Assembly (NCBI GenBank): GCA_905234575.1
Contig: CAJOIG010000048.1
Location: forward strand, 1 to 18,675
Reading direction: 5' to 3'
DNA: 18,675 bases
From: an uncultured Oscillospiraceae bacterium
Lineage (GTDB): Bacteria; Bacillota; Clostridia; Oscillospirales; Oscillospiraceae
A program made the translations under genes and the position numbers. Positions 13,999 through 18,675 of this stretch are shown in pieces (within the stretch, counting starts at the first letter, position 1; each line of letters opens with the position of its first letter). The notes under the pieces are model-generated. The model was given only the letters and a program-made list of their open reading frames with translations. It was not told where the DNA came from and searched no databases.

Positions 13999-15257
13999 TC
14001 CGGTTTTATAACGGACGGACCCTGGAGGGCCTTGGTGTCACGGAAAACGAGGTCTGGACCGACGCTGACCGCATCGTCTACGTCGGCCCGGCGAAGGCGG
14101 ACGCGCCCGTTTTCGAGCGGGAGATCGACCTGCGGGGCGACCTTCTGATGCCCGGCTTCAAAAACGCCCACACCCACTCCGCCATGACCTTCCTGCGCTC
14201 CATGGCGGACGACCTCCCCCTGCAGGACTGGCTGTTTCAGCAGATCTTCCCCCGGGAGGCGAAGCTCAACCCGGAGCGCCTCGCGTCCTTCGCGCGAATT
14301 GCCCTGCTCGAGTATCTCGCGAACGGCGTCACCGCCTGCTTCGACATGTACTTCTTCACGGATGAGCTCGCCGCCCTCGCGCAGGCCTGGGGCTTCCGGG
14401 TGGTGTTCTGCAACTCCCTGACGCCCGGGAACAACTGGGACGACCTGCGCCGGGACCACGAGAAATACAACGCCATGGGCCCCTTCGTGCAGCATCGGCT
14501 CGGCTTCCACGCGGAGTACACCGCGAACCTCGACATGATGAAATACGTGTCCGAGGCCGCCCACGACTACAGGGCCCCGGTCTGGTGCCACAACTCCGAG
14601 ACAAAAGCGGAGGTCGAGGGCTGCATCGAGCGCCACGGCGTCACCCCCACGCGCCTGTTCGACGACCTCGGCCTCTTCGACTACGGCGGCGGCGGGTACC
14701 ACTGCGTCTGGATGACGGACGAGGACATCGCCATCTTTAAAAAGCGCGGCCTGTACGCCGTGCTGAACGCCTGCTCGAACGCGAAGCTCGCGAGCGGCAT
14801 CCCACCGGTGGGGCGCTTTTTGCGGGCGGGCGTGAAGCTCGCCGTCGGCACGGACGGCCCCGCCTCCAACAACGCCCTCGATATGTTCCGGGAGATGTAC
14901 CTCATAAACGTCCTCGCGAAGCTCGGCGAGAAGGACGCCGCGGCGGGGGACCCCGGCGTCATCCTGGAGGCCGCGGTCGCCGGCGGCGCGCGGGCCATGG
15001 GCCTTTCGGACTGCGACGGCATCGCCCCGGGCAAGCAGGCGGACCTCATCGTCATCGACATGGCCCGCCCGAACATGCAGCCCGTGCACAACGTGGTGAA
15101 AAACCTCGTCTACTCGGGAAACCCCGGCAACGTGAAGCTCACCATGATCGCGGGCCGGGTCCGGTACGAGAACGGCGCGTTCTTCGTCGGCGAGGACATC
15201 GAGACGATCTACCGGGACGCGGAGCGCCACACCCGCGCCCTGATGGCGGAGGTGTAA
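13995..15257 (+). CDS. mtaD: MTA/SAH deaminase-type amidohydrolase
   Basis: Amidohydrolases of this group deaminate 5'-methylthioadenosine, S-adenosylhomocysteine or 5'-deoxyadenosine to the inosine form. The 420-residue protein has the metal ligands AHTHS (His59, His61), WCHNSE (His199, with Glu202), YHCVW (His236) and GTDGPASN (Asp287). NSETKAEVEGCIERHG followed by TRLFDDLGLFD is characteristic of the MTA/SAH deaminase branch rather than chlorohydrolases or guanine deaminases. The start is ATG 13995, 7 nt after GGAGGAG and overlapping the mtnA stop by ATGA; ATG 13989 would sit 1 nt from that site. Sitting beside pnp and mtnA, it supplies the first step of a deaminase-first route. Which of the three adenosines is preferred cannot be read from sequence. 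Confidence 0.9.
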   Translation: MIRFYNGRTLEGLGVTENEVWTDADRIVYVGPAKADAPVFEREIDLRGDLLMPGFKNAHTHSAMTFLRSMADDLPLQDWLFQQIFPREAKLNPERLASFARIALLEYLANGVTACFDMYFFTDELAALAQAWGFRVVFCNSLTPGNNWDDLRRDHEKYNAMGPFVQHRLGFHAEYTANLDMMKYVSEAAHDYRAPVWCHNSETKAEVEGCIERHGVTPTRLFDDLGLFDYGGGGYHCVWMTDEDIAIFKKRGLYAVLNACSNAKLASGIPPVGRFLRAGVKLAVGTDGPASNNALDMFREMYLINVLAKLGEKDAAAGDPGVILEAAVAGGARAMGLSDCDGIAPGKQADLIVIDMARPNMQPVHNVVKNLVYSGNPGNVKLTMIAGRVRYENGAFFVGEDIETIYRDAERHTRALMAEV

Positions 15258-15258
15258 G

Positions 15259-16188
15259 ATGGGTATCCTATATGCGCTGGAGGGCGTCCGCACGCCGCTT
15301 CTGGACGCCGTGATGAGCGCCCTGACGCAACTGGGCAGCGAGACGCTGGTCATCGCCGCGGCCCTGGCCGTGTACTGGTGCTTCAGCAAGAAGCACGGCT
15401 ATTACCTCATGGCGATCGGCCTCATCGGCACGGCCCTCAACCAGTTCCTGAAGATCCTCTGCCGGGTGCCCCGGCCCTGGGTCCGGGATCCGAACTTCAC
15501 CATTGTGGAGGCCGCCCGGGCCGACGCGGGCGGGTATTCCTTCCCCAGCGGCCACACCCAGGGCGTGACCGGCTCTCTCGGCGGAATCGCCCGGCTGACG
15601 AAAAGCACCGCCCTGCGCGTCGTCTGCATCGTCCTCGCCCTGGTCGTCGCCTTCTCCCGGATGTACCTCGGGGTGCACTATCCCTCGGACGTGGGCTTCA
15701 GCCTCGCGGTGGGGATCGTGCTCATCTTCGCGCTGTATCCCGTGTTCGAGGGGCTGGACGAGCATCCCCGGCGGGCGGAGCTGGTCTTCGGGATCACGGC
15801 GGTACTGTCCCTCGCGGCGGCGCTGTGGGTGGAGTTCCGCGCCTGGCCCGCGGACATCGACGCGGATAACCTCGCCGAGGCCGTCAAAACCCTCAACATG
15901 ATGTTCGGCATCGCCGCGGCGGCGGCCGTTGGCGCGCCCATCGAGCGGAAGCATCTGCGCTTCGAGGTTGCGGCCCCCTGGTGGGCGCAGATCCTCAAGG
16001 TCGCGCTGGGCATCGCCGGCATCCTGGGGCTGCGGATCGCCCTGAAGCCGCTGCTGGCGCTGGTCCTGGGCCCCCTGGGCATCGCCACCGCGATCCGGTA
16101 CGGCCTGCTCATCCTGTTCGCCATTCTGGTATGGCCGCGGACCTTCCCGTGGTTCGCCGCGGGCTGCCCGCTGAAAAAGAAAAAGTAA
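15259..16188 (+). CDS. PAP2-family membrane phosphatase
   Basis: The 309-residue protein has about eight membrane segments and all three motifs of the PAP2 acid phosphatases: KILCRVPRP (KxxxxxxRP), SFPSGHT (PSGH), and SRMYLGVHYPSD (SRxxxxxHxxxD). Such enzymes remove phosphate from lipid phosphates such as undecaprenyl pyrophosphate or phosphatidic acid at the membrane. The N-terminal start GILYALEGVRTPLLDAVM is common among clostridial members. It ends in KKKK, suggesting a cytoplasmic C terminus. It starts 1 nt after the deaminase stop, with GGAGGTG covering that stop. A link to the nucleoside enzymes is not obvious; next to alr a cell-wall role (undecaprenyl phosphate recycling) is more natural. 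Confidence 0.92.
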   Translation: MGILYALEGVRTPLLDAVMSALTQLGSETLVIAAALAVYWCFSKKHGYYLMAIGLIGTALNQFLKILCRVPRPWVRDPNFTIVEAARADAGGYSFPSGHTQGVTGSLGGIARLTKSTALRVVCIVLALVVAFSRMYLGVHYPSDVGFSLAVGIVLIFALYPVFEGLDEHPRRAELVFGITAVLSLAAALWVEFRAWPADIDADNLAEAVKTLNMMFGIAAAAAVGAPIERKHLRFEVAAPWWAQILKVALGIAGILGLRIALKPLLALVLGPLGIATAIRYGLLILFAILVWPRTFPWFAAGCPLKKKK

Positions 16189-16199
16189 GGGGAGCTGTC

Positions 16200-17321
16200 A
16201 TGGAGCTTCACACCCGCACTGAGGCCGTCGTCCATCTCGACCGCCTTGTGAGCAATCTGGAGAACATCCGCGCCCGGATGAAGCCGGGCGTCACCGTCAT
16301 GGCGACCCTCAAGGGCGACGCCTACGGCCACGGCATCGCCGGCGTCCTGCCGACGCTCATCGCCCAGGGCGTCACCTGCTACGCCGCCGCCGTCTGGGAG
16401 GAGGGCCGCGCCATCCGGGAAAACGGCGCGAAGACCGAGCCCATCCTCCTGCTGGGCGACACCTTCGACGACCAGCTCCCGGAGCTGCTCCGCTGGGACC
16501 TCACGCCCACCATCTTCGCCGTGGAGACGGCGGCGAAGCTCAACGACCTGGCCCGGGCGTCCGGGGTCGTCCATCCCATCCACATCAAGCTCGACACCGG
16601 CATGAACCGCATCGGCTTCCCCGCGGACGAGCGCTGCTATGCGCCCATCGAGCGCATCGCCGCCATGAAGAACCTCCGCATCACCGGCGCCTTCACCCAC
16701 TTCGCCCGGGCGGACGAGCTCGACTGCGACTACACCGACCGGCAGTTCAAGCGGTTCACGGACACCGTCGCCGCCCTGCGGGCCAGGGGGGTGGACATCC
16801 CCTTCATCCACGTGGCGAACAGCCCCTCCATCCTCCTGCGGCCGGAGGTCCAGCTCGACGCCGTGCGCGCGGGGGACGTGCTCTTCGGCCTCTGCCCGGT
16901 GGACAGCGACGTCTGGGCCGCCTCCGGCATCCGGGAGGTCCTGACCTGGCGCACCTACGTCGCCCTCGTGAAGACCATCCCCGCCGGCGAGCCCATCGGC
17001 TACGGCGGGAGCTACGTCACGAAGCGGGAGACCCGCCTCGCCACCATCCCCGTGGGCTTTGCCGACGGCTACCGCCGGGGTCTGTCGAACCTCGGCTGGG
17101 TTACCATCCGGGGCCAGGACGCCCCCATCCTCGGCCGGGTGTGCATGGACCAGTTCATGGTGGACGTGACCGACATCCCGGGCGTATGCCGGGGCGACGA
17201 GGTGGAGCTCCTCGGCGGCTCCATGACCATCGAGCGCATGGCCGCCCTGCTGGACGGCAATGTGGACGAGATCCCCACCGGAATCTCAAAGCGGGTCCCC
17301 AAGCGCTGCGTCGGCGGATGA
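16200..17321 (+). CDS. alr: Alanine racemase
   Basis: This PLP enzyme interconverts L- and D-alanine for peptidoglycan. The 373-residue protein carries the PLP lysine in TLKGDAYGHG (Lys38; the family usually has KADAYGHG). It also has KLDTGMNRIGF (130-140), HFARAD (167-172), the second catalytic base Tyr272 in GYGGSYVT, IPVGFADGYRRG (283-294) and GRVCMDQFMVDVT (312-324). The length is normal. AGGGGAG lies a few bases before ATG 16200, 11 nt after the PAP2 gene. It closes the operon. The C terminus is rather Arg/Lys-rich. No clear terminator follows, so read-through into the next gene is possible. Confidence 0.96.
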   Translation: MELHTRTEAVVHLDRLVSNLENIRARMKPGVTVMATLKGDAYGHGIAGVLPTLIAQGVTCYAAAVWEEGRAIRENGAKTEPILLLGDTFDDQLPELLRWDLTPTIFAVETAAKLNDLARASGVVHPIHIKLDTGMNRIGFPADERCYAPIERIAAMKNLRITGAFTHFARADELDCDYTDRQFKRFTDTVAALRARGVDIPFIHVANSPSILLRPEVQLDAVRAGDVLFGLCPVDSDVWAASGIREVLTWRTYVALVKTIPAGEPIGYGGSYVTKRETRLATIPVGFADGYRRGLSNLGWVTIRGQDAPILGRVCMDQFMVDVTDIPGVCRGDEVELLGGSMTIERMAALLDGNVDEIPTGISKRVPKRCVGG

Positions 17322-17325
17322 GGGC

Positions 17326-17354
17326 TTGCCATCCCGCGGGGGGTATGCTATAAT
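17326..17354 (+). promoter_or_regulatory. Strong promoter of the CofE-like gene
   Basis: TTGCCA (17326-17331), exactly 17 bp and a perfect TATAAT (17349-17354) are present, with the extended -10 element TGC just before. It starts 4 nt after the alr stop. The leader is about 73 nt and contains a short GGGGC/GCCCC hairpin before AGGAGA. Confidence 0.88.
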
Positions 17355-17433
17355 CCTCCCGTATTATGTAAAGCAAAGCCGGAAATAACAGACACGGGGC
17401 CCATCCCGCCCCCCGCATAGGAGAGACAGAACC

Positions 17434-18141
17434 ATGGACAGCATCCTGACCCCCAACGAAAACAAAGCCCTCCGCATCGAGACGAGCTTCGGCGCCTACG
17501 ACCGCGGCGCCATCCAGACCCACTTCGTCGAGGTGGGCGAGGACTACATCGAGCTCGTGAAGCGCTACGTCCTGCCCCTGTACCGGGAGGGCGACATCCT
17601 CTCCATCGCGGAGAAGATCATCTCCCTCTGCCAGAAGAACATCATTTATAAAAAGGACATGAAGCTGACGTGGCTGGCAAAATTCCTCTCGAAATTCGCC
17701 TCCCACAGCCCCTACGGCATCGGCGTGGACAACCCCTGGAAGATGCAGTTCGCCATCGACCACTGCGGCGCCTTGAAGATCATCTGGGCCTCCATCGCGG
17801 CGGGCGTCGGCAAGCTCTTCGGGAAGAAGGGCGTCTTTTACGACATCGCCGGTCCCGAGGTCGCGGGGCTGGACGGCTTCTACACCGCCTCCTTCGAGGT
17901 CTACGGCGACTTCTGCATGATGCTCCCGAAGGAGCCGGACGTCGTCTGCCGCCGCATCTATGAGGCGACGGGAATCACCTGCATGCTCGTGGACGCGAAC
18001 GACTTCGAGCGGGACATCCTCGGCAAGAGCCCGGACCTGACGCTGACAAACGACCAGTGCGCCGAGCTCATCCGGGACAATCCCAGCGGCAACTCCACCC
18101 AGCTCACGCCCTTCATCCTCATCCGAAAGGCGGAGGACTGA
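17434..18141 (+). CDS. CofE-like protein (F420-0:gamma-glutamyl ligase family)
   Basis: The 235-residue protein matches the clostridial branch of the CofE family. Its conserved stretches are IQTHFVEVGEDYIELVKRYV (near 27-46), EGDILSIAEKIISLCQ (near 52-67), GVFYDIAG (about 132-139), and CMLVDANDFERDILGKS. CofE adds glutamates to coenzyme F420 with GTP in archaea and actinobacteria. Gut Clostridia are not known to make F420, and no F420 biosynthesis genes lie here, so the real substrate is unknown; amide or peptide-like ligation to another carboxylate is a family-based guess. AGGAGA precedes the ATG. It has its own strong promoter, so it is apparently well expressed and independent of the upstream operon. 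Confidence 0.82.
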   Translation: MDSILTPNENKALRIETSFGAYDRGAIQTHFVEVGEDYIELVKRYVLPLYREGDILSIAEKIISLCQKNIIYKKDMKLTWLAKFLSKFASHSPYGIGVDNPWKMQFAIDHCGALKIIWASIAAGVGKLFGKKGVFYDIAGPEVAGLDGFYTASFEVYGDFCMMLPKEPDVVCRRIYEATGITCMLVDANDFERDILGKSPDLTLTNDQCAELIRDNPSGNSTQLTPFILIRKAED

Positions 18142-18155
18142 GCTTGTGCATTTTC

Positions 18156-18183
18156 TTGACAATCCCGGGATTTATGGTATGAT
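18156..18183 (+). promoter_or_regulatory. Promoter of the rubrerythrin gene with a 12-bp palindrome in the spacer
   Basis: A perfect TTGACA (18156-18161), 16 bp and TATGAT (18178-18183), with TGG forming an extended -10, make a strong promoter. AATCCCGGGATT (18161-18172) is a perfect palindrome between the two hexamers, the right place for a repressor site. The leader is about 45 nt and ends with AAGGAGG. Confidence 0.85.
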
Positions 18184-18235
18184 GAGAGCACACTGATAGG
18201 ATATATGTGTACATTCTGCTAAGGAGGATTTTATC

Positions 18236-18675
18236 ATGGCAAAATGGGTTTGCACCGTCTGCGGTTATGTGTTCGAGGGTGAGAACGCCCCCGAGGCCTG
18301 CCCCATCTGCAAGGCTCCCGCGTCCAAGTTCATGAAGCAGGACGGCGAGATGACCTGGGCCGCCGAGCACGTCGTCGGCGTGGCGCAGGGCGTCCCCGAG
18401 GACATCCTCGCGGATCTTCGCTCCAACTTTGAGGGCGAGTGCTCCGAGGTCGGCATGTATCTCGCGATGAGCCGCGTCGCCTACCGCGAGGGCTATCCCG
18501 AGATCGGCGAGTACTGGAAGACCGCCGCCTTCGAGGAGGCCGAGCACGCCGCGAAGTTCGCGGAGCTCCTCGGCGAGGTCCTGACCGACTCCACCAAGAA
18601 GAACCTTGAGATGCGCGTCGAGGCCGAGCACGGCGCCACCGCCGGCAAGACCGACCTGGCCAAGCGCGCCAAGGC
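18236..18675 (+). CDS. Reverse rubrerythrin (N-terminal rubredoxin, C-terminal diiron domain), 3' end missing
   Basis: Reverse rubrerythrins pass electrons from NADH-linked reductases to peroxide and oxygen, protecting anaerobes. The rubredoxin part comes first: CTVCGY (Cys6, Cys9) and CPIC (Cys22, Cys25) for a single FeS4 iron. From about residue 55 the diiron helical bundle follows, with NFEGECSEVGMYLAMSRVA, REGYPEIGEYWKTAAFEEAE (Glu100/Glu101, then His104) and EMRVEAEHGA (Glu129, His132). This order is opposite to classical rubrerythrin. The window ends after codon 146, so the last few tens of residues are missing. AAGGAGG lies 8 nt before the ATG. The strong promoter fits an abundant oxidative-stress protein. 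Confidence 0.95.
   Translation, partial: MAKWVCTVCGYVFEGENAPEACPICKAPASKFMKQDGEMTWAAEHVVGVAQGVPEDILADLRSNFEGECSEVGMYLAMSRVAYREGYPEIGEYWKTAAFEEAEHAAKFAELLGEVLTDSTKKNLEMRVEAEHGATAGKTDLAKRAK

Noticed and set aside
13725..15389. Minus-strand frame of 554 codons opposite the deaminase gene
   Set aside because: It is an antisense shadow; the plus strand has all the metal-binding motifs of the deaminase.
1..18675. Mobile elements, CRISPR arrays, attachment sites or rRNA
   Set aside because: No transposase or integrase, no regularly spaced repeats and no rRNA-like stretch was seen. A tRNA is present but shows no duplicated 3' end nearby that would mark an integration site.

Overview
The window comes from the chromosome of a GC-rich, spore-forming member of the Clostridia. 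The best lineage marker is a spo0A gene with a near-canonical DNA-binding domain. A reverse-order rubrerythrin, a clostripain-type peptidase, an ECF S-component, Gram-positive Shine-Dalgarno sites and the high GC point to an anaerobic Oscillospiraceae-like gut bacterium. I infer the family; I have not searched any database. No mobile element, CRISPR array or rRNA was seen, and this reads as ordinary chromosomal backbone.

Layout. 1-108 is the 3' end of a gene that resembles a sensor kinase. 276-4379 (minus strand) carries a membrane-anchored C11 cysteine peptidase, tRNA-Leu(CAA), a small XRE regulator and spo0A, with three 0A-box-like repeats upstream of spo0A. 4610-6298 is a divergent pair: a short MocR-type (GntR-aminotransferase) regulator and an ECF vitamin-type S-component with overlapping promoters. 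6340-9685 holds xdhC (minus), prfB encoding RF2 without the usual frameshift (plus) and an SDF-family symporter (minus). An AraC regulator diverges from the symporter at 9805.

10711-17321 is a tight six-gene plus-strand operon: a XpaC-domain membrane protein, purine nucleoside phosphorylase, mtnA, an MTA/SAH-type deaminase, a PAP2 phosphatase and alanine racemase. Three junctions are overlapping or nearly so. The three middle enzymes form a chemically coherent route: deaminate a 5'-modified adenosine (5'-methylthioadenosine, or perhaps 5'-deoxyadenosine), phosphorolyse the inosine product, then isomerise the ribose-1-phosphate to a ribulose-1-phosphate. The later methionine-salvage genes are not in the window, so the cassette looks like the front end of a by-product disposal or salvage shunt. 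This is the most interesting system here.

17434-18675 holds a CofE-like ligase with its own strong promoter, and the start of a reverse rubrerythrin whose promoter spacer contains a perfect 12-bp palindrome.
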